Assembly: GCF_002210435.1 (NCBI RefSeq)
Contig: NZ_MZMV01000011.1
Coordinates: forward strand, 62,001-126,000
Source of the DNA: Micromonospora wenchangensis
Lineage (GTDB): Bacteria > Actinomycetota > Actinomycetes > Mycobacteriales > Micromonosporaceae
Direction: 5' to 3'
DNA: 64,000 nt
Under the pieces are notes generated by a model. The model was given only the letters and a program-made list of their open reading frames with translations, did not search any database and was not told where the DNA came from. The position numbers and the translations under genes were made by a program. Of this stretch, positions 53,957 through 63,133 are shown in pieces (position 1 is the stretch's first letter; every line of letters starts with the position of its first letter).

Positions 53957-54179
53957 GACGGAGTGCTCCCTTCGCGACAGGGCAGGGTGAGGTGGTGTGT
54001 GGGGTGGGGTCACCGGGGTGCGGCGTCTGCGGCGGAGCACTGCCTTGGGGTGCGGGTGGGGATCACGGGCCGACCGGGAGGGTGGGCTGAGGGTGATCCC
54101 GTGGCGCGGGGGCAGGTCCGGGAGGGACAGACGGGCGGCGGTGCGAGCAGAAAGAAGAAGCCGCACCGTAGCGCGGTGA

Positions 54180-54203
54180 CCTGACAGCACCGGCGCTGTC
54201 AGG
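54180..54203. promoter_or_regulatory. inverted repeat before the membrane NACHT locus
   Basis: CCTGACAGC (54180-54188) and its complement GCTGTCAGG (54195-54203) are separated by 6 nt. A half copy, CTGTCAGG, recurs at 54251-54258. It may be an operator for the divergent units or a hairpin. The 53957-54324 stretch otherwise holds no gene I can support. Confidence 0.45.
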
Positions 54204-54324
54204 AATCGTGATCATGCGGCTGAGCTGTGCTGCCAGATGGTGTCGGGCCTCTGTCAGGTTTTGTACTCAGCGGCACCCCACGCGAGGGCCGTCTCGTCGC
54301 CTCGATGTCGGGCATGATGACGGT

Positions 54325-54660
54325 ATGCGCCTGGGTCGGGCCTCTGTGGCGTTCTTCGTGGCCGGTGCGGCATCTGCGCTCTGGGCCGTGTTCCTGATCA
54401 GCGAGGGCTTGGACAAGGCCGACAAGTGGTCCAGTGTCGCGGCCTTCATCGGGACTGTCGTACTCGGCGTTCTCGGCTTGGTGACGGCACGACGATCAGC
54501 GAATCCGACGCCGAGCCCGACGTCGTCGCCGGCAGGCGACGGCGGACCATCGCCGTCCAGCGGCGTCCAGACCATCAATGTCCACGGCGGCATCGCACCG
54601 ATCGTGGGTCCTGGTGGGACTCAGACCAACACGTTCAACACCCCACCGCCGGGCACGTGA
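54325..54660 (+). CDS. small membrane protein sharing a motif with the adjacent NACHT ATPase
   Basis: 111 residues. Two membrane segments (about 6-26 and 38-56) are joined by SEGLDKADKW. A Ser/Pro-rich linker follows (60-80), and a C-terminal motif at 82-105 reads TINVHGGIAPIVGPG then GTQTNTFN. The next protein has nearly the same motif at its N-terminus. ATG 54325 is used; longer frames lack coding character. Its stop overlaps the GTG of the next gene (GTGA), so they are coupled. The small size and two membrane helices would fit a pore-type effector or a membrane anchor. No known family. Confidence 0.7.
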   Translation: MRLGRASVAFFVAGAASALWAVFLISEGLDKADKWSSVAAFIGTVVLGVLGLVTARRSANPTPSPTSSPAGDGGPSPSSGVQTINVHGGIAPIVGPGGTQTNTFNTPPPGT

Positions 54661-56915
54661 CCACGCAGTCCCGCCCGCCGCCGGAGACGCACCACCAGAC
54701 CATCAACGTCTATGGCGGCATCGCACCGATCGCCGCTCCCGGCGCCAAGCAGATCAACATCTTCCGCCACTACAGTCAGGTGGGCGCCTGGGGGCTCGGC
54801 GTGCTGTGCCTCGCCGGGTTCCTGACCGCCCCGCTCTATGCGCGGTCGACCCTGCTGTACAGCATCATGGTGGTCAGCGGAGGCATGGCTGCTCTCTTCC
54901 TGGTGACCGGGTTCCGCTCGGGACCATCGAAGGCGGCGTACATGGATGAGAGGTCAGGTGCCGCTGATCCCGCCCGACTGCGCGAGTGTGCACGGCAGTT
55001 GGCGCTGGTCGTGCGTACCAAGGAACTCGATGGTCGTTCGGTGCTGCTGCACAAGGGGCCTTCCGAACTCCCGGCGGACCTGACCTTCACCCCGATCGAG
55101 GCCGACAACGTACTGACTGGTCGACCCGCCCGTAGTGATCTTCCGTCCGGGTCGCTGCGTGAGGTGGCGAACTACTATCGGGCGCTCTCGGCGAAGCGTC
55201 TGGTCATTCTCGGTGAGCCGGGCGCGGGCAAGACGGTGCTGGCGACGGAGCTGATTATCCAGCTCCTCGATGCTGGGCTGTCCAACGAGGAGTGGCCAGC
55301 CGAACCCAACTCAGTCCCTATCCGGTTCAATCTGGCGAACTGGTCGGATGGTGACCTCTCCGGGTTTCTCGCCCATCAACTCCAGGCGCAGTACCAGGTT
55401 CCCCGCGAGGACGCCGAGGAACTTGCTCTCTCCGGTCTGATCCTGCCGGTGCTGGACGGTCTCGACGAGATGGAGCCCGCGCCGGACAGCCCACGGGACC
55501 CGCAGTGGGCTGTCGACCGCATCAACGATTTCCGCAGATCGCATCAGGACACCGCCGGGGTGGTGCTGACGTGCCGGGACGCGGTCTACGAGTCCCTCGA
55601 CCCTCCGGTCATGGAGGCCGTTGTCGTGCGGGTCGGTGCGTTGAGCGTTGATCAGATCACCGAGTTCGTCAGTGAGCGTCTCGACGGCGACCGCGTGGAG
55701 CAGCAGCGGTGGCTTCCGGTACTCACGTCGCTGAGGACCGGAGCAGACGGGGCGGCGTACCATCTGCTGCGCACGCCGTGGCGGCTCACCCTCGCGCTGA
55801 CGGCCGCGGCAGACGCCGACGTGCTGGATCCCACCACGCTTCTCGGTGAGACGGCGGGACGGTTCGAGGCGATGCTGCTGGATGCCTTCCCGTCGGCGAT
55901 GCTGAACCGCCGTCGGAAAGAGCAGAGGATCATCCGGCCGGGACAGCGCGGCGGCTCCGGATCGAGTTTCACGGTGCCGAACGAGCAGGTACTGCGGCGC
56001 TGGTTGCGGGTACTGGCCCGCTACTCGAACTCCACACTGGCCCTACACACGATGTGGGCCATCGCCGGACAGCACCTGGTGCGTCTCGTTCACCTGGTCA
56101 TCCACCTGGCGTGCGCGCTGGGGTTCCTTATCCCGTGCCTGCTCGCGATCGTCGGCGGTGCAGGGCACGGCGGGTCGGCACTGCGTGCTCTCTGGAGCGG
56201 CTCGGTGCGGCTCTCCGAGCAGCAGACGGTCGCCCTGGTCTGGCTGGCTGGCGCCGGCATCGTGCTGATCGTCTGGGCCGGGTGGCTCGCCATCACCCCC
56301 ACGCCCCGACGGTCGAAAACGAAAACTGCGCAGTACCGCAGCCGCGCGATGCGGCAGATGACCGTCCCCCAGCGCGTCGCCGCAGCCGCGGAGATCAGCC
56401 TGGCGATCGGCGCGGCGCTGGGCCTTCTGGCCTGGCTGGTCGGCGGCTGGATCGTCGGTGCCGTCGTGGGGGTCGTGGTTGCGATCCTCTTCGGCCTGGT
56501 CATGGACAAGGTCCGGCTGGACCGAGGGCTCTCCGGCGGCAGCGACCTGCGAACCGCCTGGCAGAACGACCTCATCCTCGCGCTGCTCTGCGCCGTGCTC
56601 TGCGGCACGGTCTTCCCGATCTTCCTCAGCTATCCGCTGTGGGCCGGTGCTGCCATCGGAGCGATCCTGGGCTTCGCCGGCGCCTTCGTCCTCAGCCTGC
56701 AGGCGTGGCTGCGCTACGTCATCGCCATGACGATCATGAAGCTTCGCGGTGACCTGCCGTGGCGGCTCGGCGCATTCCTCGACTGGGCATACCTGGCAGG
56801 GCTGATGCGGATCTCCGGGATCGGCTATCAGTTCCGCCACCGCCAGTTGCGTGAGTGGTTCGCCCACGACAGCCTCGACCAGGACGGGCAGGCGCACATC
56901 ACCGCCGCCCGCTGA
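54657..56915 (+). CDS. membrane NACHT-type NTPase with N-terminal shared motif
   Basis: 752 residues. Motif at 14-37 (TINVYGGIAPIAAPG then AKQINIF), then two membrane helices (42-62, 66-86) and a soluble NACHT/STAND ATPase with Walker A GEPGAGKT (186-193), Walker B LPVLDGLDE (263-271) and sensor-like TCRD. The C-terminal half has about eight membrane segments (from about 465), ending GYQFRHRQLREWFAHDSL, as in other actinobacterial NACHT membrane proteins. GTG 54657 follows the GTGA overlap. NACHT proteins in bacteria often act in phage defence; here this is inference from architecture and location in a mobile element. Confidence 0.85.
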   Translation: MTTQSRPPPETHHQTINVYGGIAPIAAPGAKQINIFRHYSQVGAWGLGVLCLAGFLTAPLYARSTLLYSIMVVSGGMAALFLVTGFRSGPSKAAYMDERSGAADPARLRECARQLALVVRTKELDGRSVLLHKGPSELPADLTFTPIEADNVLTGRPARSDLPSGSLREVANYYRALSAKRLVILGEPGAGKTVLATELIIQLLDAGLSNEEWPAEPNSVPIRFNLANWSDGDLSGFLAHQLQAQYQVPREDAEELALSGLILPVLDGLDEMEPAPDSPRDPQWAVDRINDFRRSHQDTAGVVLTCRDAVYESLDPPVMEAVVVRVGALSVDQITEFVSERLDGDRVEQQRWLPVLTSLRTGADGAAYHLLRTPWRLTLALTAAADADVLDPTTLLGETAGRFEAMLLDAFPSAMLNRRRKEQRIIRPGQRGGSGSSFTVPNEQVLRRWLRVLARYSNSTLALHTMWAIAGQHLVRLVHLVIHLACALGFLIPCLLAIVGGAGHGGSALRALWSGSVRLSEQQTVALVWLAGAGIVLIVWAGWLAITPTPRRSKTKTAQYRSRAMRQMTVPQRVAAAAEISLAIGAALGLLAWLVGGWIVGAVVGVVVAILFGLVMDKVRLDRGLSGGSDLRTAWQNDLILALLCAVLCGTVFPIFLSYPLWAGAAIGAILGFAGAFVLSLQAWLRYVIAMTIMKLRGDLPWRLGAFLDWAYLAGLMRISGIGYQFRHRQLREWFAHDSLDQDGQAHITAAR

Positions 56916-57006
56916 GCATGCGCCACGCTCTCGGCGCGTGGTACGGCACCAGCGGCACTGTCGAGAGCGGCGGATCCAGACCGACGGCACCGAAGTGAGG
57001 TGCCCG

Positions 57007-58380
57007 TCACTGGCGGCAGCCCAGGGGAGTGACGGTTGCCAAGAGGTAGCCGTCGGCCCTGTAGGTGGCGGGGTATTCCTGCCGTGCCCACTCGGCGATG
57101 GCGGGATCAACGAACTTGGCCCGGTCCGACGGGGCGAACAGGACACCCACGGCACCCTGCGCCCCCGTGATGATGTCGCTGGTGGTGAGGTAGCCACTGC
57201 TGATCCGTACCCGTGAGGTGTCGGCCAGCCACGGCGGTGTACGCAGGCCGGCACGGGCGGCGATCTCCTGATCGTCAGTGACCAGGACTGACCCGACGGG
57301 CAGGGTGCGCAGGCAGCGCAGCATGGCGCTGGCTTCCAGGCGCGGACTGACCGGCATCGTCAGCACCTGCACGACACAGGTCAGCACGAGTGCCGCTGTC
57401 GTCACCAGGTGCATCCTTGGGCGTAGCAGCGTGAAGAAGCCGGCGGCGATGATCGCCGCTCCCGGAGCGACGAACAGCAACAGATGGTGCTCGAAGATCG
57501 GCCGGTGCAGACCCGCGAAGACCACTCCGCTGACACCCCACACCAGCAGCGCGAGCACCAGGGGACGCTGCGCCCTGGACAGGCGACGCAGGCAGAGGAA
57601 CGCCCCGGCTGCGGACAGCAGACCGAACGGCACGATCCATACGGCGAGCATGGTGGTCGCCCCAGCGGGGACCGGCTGTCCTGGAGCATCAGCCGCGCTG
57701 AGGTGCAGGGCGACAACCTGGTCCCACACCACCGCTGGCGGCCTGGTCACGATCAGCGTCAGCACGCACACCGCCACCGCCGCGACTGACATCGATGCGA
57801 GGGCGGCCAGCCGTCGTCGGCTCATCAGCGTCACGACCAGTAGGGCAGGCAGCACGACCACCGCGATGAGCTTCATGGCCAGGGCCACACCCAGCAGCGT
57901 CCCCGAGGCAAGCCACCAGCGCAGCCGTCCCCGGCCTGCGCACACCACCGACCAGGTGACCAGGGCAGCGGTGGGCAGATCAGCACCGAACTGGAAGCAG
58001 TATCGCTGCACCGGCGGCAGCAATGCCACCAGAAGCGCCGCAGCCATCCCGGCGTACCGGCCGGCGAGCCCACGGCCCAGGATGCCGGCTCCGGCGGCGA
58101 GTAGTACCGCCCAGCCGATCGTGAGGATCCGTGCCGCCAGTTCCCCGCCGTTGAGCGCGAACGGTAGGGCGGACAGCCACGCGTAGAGCGGTGGCTGTGC
58201 GAAGAACACCTCCGCGTAGGGCTGGTGTCCGTCGGCCACCGCCAGCGCCGTCTGCCAGTACACCCCGTCGTCGTAGTCGAGTTGCACCATCCGCAGGTGG
58301 CTTGCCCGCACCAAGAAGTTCGCCACGACAGCGACACCGGTGGCGGCCAGCGAGCTACGCGCCGCAGCGGAGACATTCAC
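57007..58380 (-). CDS. multi-pass glycosyltransferase-like membrane protein (GT-C/PMT-2 type)
   Basis: 457 residues with about 11 membrane segments. The N-terminal loop after segment 1 has the acidic DYDDGVYWQTALAVADGHQPY, which is the GT-C catalytic DD-type site. FFAQPPLYAWLSALPF is the second diagnostic loop. A soluble C-terminal part follows (TDDQEIAARAGLRTPPWLADTS). It would transfer a sugar from polyprenyl-phosphate to an outside acceptor. ATG 58380. It is probably cargo, as it has no evident link to transfer genes. Confidence 0.82.
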   Translation of the reverse strand: MNVSAAARSSLAATGVAVVANFLVRASHLRMVQLDYDDGVYWQTALAVADGHQPYAEVFFAQPPLYAWLSALPFALNGGELAARILTIGWAVLLAAGAGILGRGLAGRYAGMAAALLVALLPPVQRYCFQFGADLPTAALVTWSVVCAGRGRLRWWLASGTLLGVALAMKLIAVVVLPALLVVTLMSRRRLAALASMSVAAVAVCVLTLIVTRPPAVVWDQVVALHLSAADAPGQPVPAGATTMLAVWIVPFGLLSAAGAFLCLRRLSRAQRPLVLALLVWGVSGVVFAGLHRPIFEHHLLLFVAPGAAIIAAGFFTLLRPRMHLVTTAALVLTCVVQVLTMPVSPRLEASAMLRCLRTLPVGSVLVTDDQEIAARAGLRTPPWLADTSRVRISSGYLTTSDIITGAQGAVGVLFAPSDRAKFVDPAIAEWARQEYPATYRADGYLLATVTPLGCRQ

Positions 58381-58500
58381 GGGCAGGACTCTAACGACAG
58401 CAGCCGCGTAACCGGTTGGAGATGCGCGGTCGATGGATGTCGCCGGCGGAGGGGCCCATCAGGCAGTCAGCGAGCGGTTGCGACGCCGCGAGCAGCGCTG

Positions 58501-59355
58501 TCAACAGACGAAGGTTCCGTCGTCGTCGAAGTTCGGGTTGTCCGCCACGGGCTGGCCGTGGCTGCTGGGTAGCCCGGCGAGGGGGACCCGGACGGTGGTG
58601 CCGGCGGTCAGCCACACCGCTTCGGCGGGGTCGCCGGGATGGGTGGCGGTGGCGACCGGAACGTCGTCGTGCCGGTCGCGCAGAGCCCGGTGCAGATGCT
58701 CCTCGCGGCGTTGGCTGCCGAGCCAGAACAGCACCGGGTAGCGGGGGCCGCCGCGGCGGGTCAGCTGCGCGTACCGGTCGAGTTTGGCGATGACCCGGGT
58801 GAGGGGTTCGGTGCCGGTGTCGGCTTCCAGGAAGAACCCGACGGTGGTGTCGCCGACGCGCCACAGGCCGTGCCCGTCGGCGGTGATGGTGCGGAACTGG
58901 CGGGTGGTCAGTGCCTCGGACCACCACCGGTCCAGGTGGGTCCCCGGATGGTGGTGGGTGTGGGTGGTGAGTCGGACGAAGAACTCGTTGACGGTGAGCA
59001 GGTGGGTCAGGTGCGGATTCGCCGACAGCCGGTGCACGGCCTGGCGGGTTGCCCGCAGGGTGGGCTCCGGGCGTCGGTGGGCGGCGGCCTGGAAGCGGTA
59101 TCCCTGGTGGCCGAGGGTCCAGTGCCAGGGTTGGCTGCCGCCGCCGGCGCGGGCGAACCGGAACCGGTCCAGCAGGCCGAGGTCGGCGAGTTCACCGAGG
59201 CGGATCTGGCAGGTGCGGCGGGCTCGGAAGAACAGGCGGTGGATCTGGTCGGTGGTGAGGACCTGGTGGTCGTCGAGGAGGTGCAGCAGGGCCCGGTCGC
59301 GGGCGGTGATGTGCGGGTAGAGGGACAGCAGGTTGGGAGAACGTGGTGTGGGCAT
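58501..59355 (-). CDS. replication-relaxation family protein
   Basis: 284 residues. N-terminal wHTH (ITARDRALLHLLDDHQVLTTDQIHRLFFRARRTCQIRLGELADLGLLDRF, about 15-65), then the alpha/beta relaxase-like part with HLLTVNEFFVRLTTHTHHHPGTHLDRWWSE and GFFLEADTGTEPLTRVIAKLDRYAQL. These are the family's replication-relaxation signatures from Streptomyces and Micromonospora elements, where it acts at the origin of transfer or replication. The ATG start lies upstream of a 212-nt region with a strong hairpin, followed by the coupling-protein gene. Confidence 0.88.
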   Translation of the reverse strand: MPTPRSPNLLSLYPHITARDRALLHLLDDHQVLTTDQIHRLFFRARRTCQIRLGELADLGLLDRFRFARAGGGSQPWHWTLGHQGYRFQAAAHRRPEPTLRATRQAVHRLSANPHLTHLLTVNEFFVRLTTHTHHHPGTHLDRWWSEALTTRQFRTITADGHGLWRVGDTTVGFFLEADTGTEPLTRVIAKLDRYAQLTRRGGPRYPVLFWLGSQRREEHLHRALRDRHDDVPVATATHPGDPAEAVWLTAGTTVRVPLAGLPSSHGQPVADNPNFDDDGTFVC

Positions 59356-59470
59356 GAAGGGTCACCCCGTGGAGAGAGAATCCCGTAGGGAGTCTGGATG
59401 AGTTGATCGTCCTGTCGTGGGGGCTGATGCCACGGTGTGCGCAGGTCGGGCACCTGACAGGTCCGGTGGT

Positions 59471-59519
59471 GGGGGCTCGGTTGGGGGCTCGTGTCGTGGA
59501 CACCCCCAAACGAGCCCCC
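59471..59519. other. large hairpin between relaxase-type and coupling-protein genes, candidate oriT
   Basis: Arms at 59471-59487 and 59503-59519 are 17 bp with one mismatch, and the loop is 15 nt. It lies in the 212-nt gap between the coupling-protein stop (59568) and the replication-relaxation start (59355), both on the minus strand. It could be a terminator of the first or an origin-of-transfer hairpin. The G-rich arm GGGGGCTCG and its size are unusual for a simple terminator. Confidence 0.5.
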
Positions 59520-59567
59520 GATGCCGTACCCGGTCGAGGCCCCGAACGCGCCGGGCCCTCAGACGAG

Positions 59568-62021
59568 TCAGCGGTCGCGGGAGGTCATCCGTCGCTTCAT
59601 CGCGGTGCGGGCGAGCTGCTGCATCGGCGGCTCGCCGTCGGTGCGGGTGTGGGCGGTGGCGCAGGCGTGCCGGATCGCGGTCGCCGCACCGACAACCGGC
59701 GTCGGCGGGTGGGTGGTGAAGGTGAACGCGGGTAGCTCCCGGTTGCCGACGAGCAGCCGGGCGGCGGCGGTGTAGACGTCGAGGTGGGCGAGGTCGTGCT
59801 CGTCGAGTTCGGGTTTCGTGTGGCGGGACAACTCCCGGGCGTCGGCCGGGTCGACGGTGAAGAACAGCTTCGACCGGGCGTTGGCCGACACCGCCGCCGC
59901 CACATCCCGGGGTAGCTGGGCGAGATCCTGGTGTGCCAGCACCAGGCCGAGGCGGAAGCCACGTGCTTCGGCGAGCATGTCGCCGATGCTGCCGGGCAAC
60001 GTCAGGAAGTTCTGGCATTCGTCGATGTAGAGGACGGCGTCGCGGCGGCGGTCCTCGGCGATGCTGGCGCGGGCGATGGCGGCCTGCCACACCCGGGCCA
60101 CGATCAGCGATCCGAGGATGCGGCTGGTTTCCTCACCGAGAACACCCTTGGGTAGGCGGCACAGCAGCACACCGCCGTTGAGGACCCGACCCATGTCGAA
60201 CGAGGAGTGGGCGTTGCCGATGACGCTCTTGACGAAGTCCCGCAGCAGGAACGCCCGGAGTCGGGCGAGGACGGGGGCGATGACCTGACCGCGGAACTGG
60301 TCGTTGATGCCGTCGTACCAGAGCCAGAACCCGCCGAGGCCGTCCGGGTCGTCCAGGCCGTGGGTGAACCGGCCCCGGAACTGGCGGTCCTGCAACAGCG
60401 ACGGCACGAGACTCAGCGTGGGTTTCGCATGCCGCATCAGCGTCAGGCACGCCACCCGCATCGTGTCGTCCATGCGTGGCCCCCACTGCCCGGCGAAGAT
60501 CTTCGCGAAGATCCCGACCAGGTTGTCCACCGCCAGGTGCGGATCACCCTGGTCGTCGAGGGGGTTGAAGCAGCCCGGATTCTCCTGGTCCGGGTCGATG
60601 ATGACGATCCGGTCGGCGTGGGAGGCGGGTAGCCGGTCGAGGACGTCGGTGACCAGGTCCCCACGCGGGTCGACCACGACCGTTCCCCGGCCGGCCCTGA
60701 TGTCGGCGAGGATCATGTTCAGCAGCAGCGTGGACTTACCGACGCCGGTCTTGCCGACCACGTGCACATGCTGCCGGGCGTCGGCCACCGCCAACCCGAC
60801 GCTGTGACCGCCGAGCTGGGAGCGGCCCAGCACCTTCACCCCCCGTCCACCGGAGGGCACCTGCACCGGCGCCGGCACCGCTCTGGCGCGTGCCCGGTCC
60901 AGGCCCGGCACCGCGAGGTCCTGCGGCAGCGCGGCGAGGACCGCGAGTTCCGGGACGGTCGCCAGGAACCCGCGGCGTAACCGGCGGCCGGCGAGCGTCG
61001 CGACCGGCTGCGGCATCCTCATCCGCCGTAGCCGGTTCGGGCCGGTGTACGCGGCGGCGGCCGTAGCGATCGTGTGCCCGAGGCCGATCAGACGCGCCCG
61101 CAGCTGCGCCACGCGGTCGGTGTCGGTGGGGCTGTCGTCGGCGGCGACGGCGAACCGTACGGCGATCTCGACGTGCGGCACCCGCACCGCCTTCTCCACG
61201 ACCGTCCGGGCGTCGGCCGTGGCCACCGGGTCCCGCTCCGCCACCCGCACCCCCGACGCCGGGTTGCCCGGTCGAGGCGACCCGGGAGTGAACACGTCGA
61301 GGAACCACAGCAGCGGGGCGACAGCCATCCCGGCCACCTGCGACACCGCCCGGGCGGCCGGGTCCGGTCGACCGTGGGGGTGGGTGGCGGCGGTCGCCGC
61401 CGCGCGGCGGGCGGCGCGGACCCGGCGCGTCGACGCCGGGCGGGCGAGGATCTGCACGCAGGCGTGTTCCCGGTAGCGGACCTCGGCACCGGCGGCGAAC
61501 AGCGCCCGCAGCGGATCCGTGTCGTGCACGGTCCGCAGCGGCACCCCGTCGCCACGCTGCGGCCAGTACGCCCCACCCACCTCCACGCCGACGTCGGTGG
61601 GAATCGGCGCGGCAGTGTCGCTGACGGTCAGGGTGGCGGCGGGCCACGCGGCGCGGACGGCGGCCTCGACCGCCCCCAGCGGCACCGTTGCCGGCACCCA
61701 CACCCGGATGGTCAGAGACCGGCCGGTCCAGGTGTACTCCCAGCCGACGTGCGGGTAGCCGAACACCCGTCGCCGCCACGCCGGTGGGGTCAGCGCACCG
61801 ACCATCAGGGTCCAGAACACGGCAGCGGCCTGCGCGGTGACCTCCGGGGGTACGGCGATGGTCAACCAGCGTGCCCCGGCGGTCAACCGGCGATGCCGCC
61901 AGGCGAGCACCTGGTCATAGCTGATCACCGCAACGACGATTGCGGTGGCGGCGACGACACCGAGCCACGGCCGGGCAAGGACCCACTGTGCAAGGTCCGC
62001 CGGCCACGATGTGGTCGTCAT
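59568..62021 (-). CDS. type IV secretion coupling ATPase (VirD4/TraG/TraM-like)
   Basis: 817 residues. Membrane segments lie near 15-35 and 60-80. The P-loop VVGKTGVGKSTLLLNM lies near 421-436 and VVVDPRGDLVTDVLDRLP follows. Walker B is AVLYIDECQNFLTLPGSIGDMLAEARGFRLGLVLAHQDLAQLP near 690-730. It pumps DNA to the recipient. ATG 62021 is preferred over the frame start at 62198 because the membrane anchor begins just after it. Followed by the relaxase-type gene in the same orientation. Confidence 0.9.
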   Translation of the reverse strand: MTTTSWPADLAQWVLARPWLGVVAATAIVVAVISYDQVLAWRHRRLTAGARWLTIAVPPEVTAQAAAVFWTLMVGALTPPAWRRRVFGYPHVGWEYTWTGRSLTIRVWVPATVPLGAVEAAVRAAWPAATLTVSDTAAPIPTDVGVEVGGAYWPQRGDGVPLRTVHDTDPLRALFAAGAEVRYREHACVQILARPASTRRVRAARRAAATAATHPHGRPDPAARAVSQVAGMAVAPLLWFLDVFTPGSPRPGNPASGVRVAERDPVATADARTVVEKAVRVPHVEIAVRFAVAADDSPTDTDRVAQLRARLIGLGHTIATAAAAYTGPNRLRRMRMPQPVATLAGRRLRRGFLATVPELAVLAALPQDLAVPGLDRARARAVPAPVQVPSGGRGVKVLGRSQLGGHSVGLAVADARQHVHVVGKTGVGKSTLLLNMILADIRAGRGTVVVDPRGDLVTDVLDRLPASHADRIVIIDPDQENPGCFNPLDDQGDPHLAVDNLVGIFAKIFAGQWGPRMDDTMRVACLTLMRHAKPTLSLVPSLLQDRQFRGRFTHGLDDPDGLGGFWLWYDGINDQFRGQVIAPVLARLRAFLLRDFVKSVIGNAHSSFDMGRVLNGGVLLCRLPKGVLGEETSRILGSLIVARVWQAAIARASIAEDRRRDAVLYIDECQNFLTLPGSIGDMLAEARGFRLGLVLAHQDLAQLPRDVAAAVSANARSKLFFTVDPADARELSRHTKPELDEHDLAHLDVYTAAARLLVGNRELPAFTFTTHPPTPVVGAATAIRHACATAHTRTDGEPPMQQLARTAMKRRMTSRDR

Positions 62022-62229
62022 GCGGCCTGCCCGATGCCGGTTGCCGGAACTACCAAGAGTTGATCTCTGTCGATGCTGTTGGTGGCGAATGTAGTCGGTG
62101 GCCAGTGCGGCGATCTCACGTTTCTCGTCGGCTGTGCAGCCGGTTGACCGTTGGTCGGGAATCTTGACCTGAATCCTGGCTTCATGACGTCCTGCCAATC
62201 TCTTCGATCGTTGGAGGGGTGTGGGGCTG

Positions 62230-63003
62230 GCTGTCGTGCGTTCGTTGGGTTCGCCGTGTCGGCTCGGATCTGCTGAGGATGAGGGGACTGCGAGCAGGAA
62301 ATTGGTGGATCAGTACCTGCTCGCGTGTGTGGGGGCGGGGATCTGCGACAGCACCCTCGCCGGTGATCGGTCGACGTTGTTCGAGTTCATCCGCTTCCTG
62401 GGGCGGCCGGTGTGGACCGCGAGGCCAGCTGACGCCGACCGCCTGCTCGCTGCGTAGCGCCGTGAGGTCGAGCGGCTTTGACGGTGCAGAAGAAGGCGTG
62501 GAGCGTCGAAGAGTTCTTCACCTTCCTGGCCGCCCGACGTCAGGGCGATATCCATGAGCTGACCGGCTGCGTCGTCGACCAGGTCATCGACGAGTTCAAC
62601 CGGCCGGTCAACGCCGACCATGGGGCGGCGCGAGTGCCGCCGGGCGAGGACGACGTCGAGTTGCTGTTCTCGCAGTGGCGGCAGTGGCTGCCGTCGGCGC
62701 GGAAGTTCCTGTCGGCCGCGCGGGACTACCTGGCGGCGTCGTTGTGGCGGCGGATCGGGGTGAGGATGAACGAGACCCGGATGCTGGACCTGCGGGAATG
62801 ATGCCGCGATCGGGGTGGGTACGGCAGTGTGTACGTCAGGTTCGGCAAGGGCAGCCGTGGGCGGGGCGCGAAGAGACGTGGCCCACGCCGCCAGCGGCTA
62901 CCTGCGCATGCTCTGCGAACTGTTCGGGCTGTCCACCGCCGGAGCCATGCGCTACATCGAGACCGTCAACAGCCCCGACCGCAGGGCCACGTACCGCATC
63001 TGA
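62230..63003 (+). pseudogene. decayed tyrosine recombinase (integrase), several breaks
   Basis: Pieces in different frames: 62281-62454 (core-binding helix LVDQYLLACVGAGICDSTLAG, FEFIRFLGRPVW), ended by TAG 62455 where CAG is expected; then 62478-62801 (AWSVEEFFTFLAARRQGDIHELTGC, SARKFLSAARDYLAASLWRRIGVRMNETRMLDL), the start of the catalytic domain. VRFGKGSRGRGAK follows in a third frame and then a tail HAASGYLRMLCELFGLSTAGAM of another protein. The Tyr-containing C-terminus is missing. It probably was the element's integrase and marks its right border. Confidence 0.65.
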
Positions 63004-63106
63004 CACGCCTCGATCAGTCCCCGCCCGCGTTCGAACACGAAGCCCCGCAGGTGTCGGCGGTGCACGGGGCAGAGATCACACGAGAATCAGTTCACTACCT
63101 GCTGAA

Positions 63107-63122
63107 TACACTGCCTGATGTA
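63107..63122. promoter_or_regulatory. candidate operator/promoter of the metal-sensor operon
   Basis: TACA at 63107-63110 and TGTA at 63119-63122 form a short inverted repeat in TGAATACACTGCCTGATGTA, 12 nt before the GTG of the ArsR-type gene. CmtR-like repressors bind similar TA-rich repeats overlapping their own promoter. -35 and -10 are not clear. Confidence 0.4.
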
Positions 63123-63133
63123 CTGTTGAGGGT

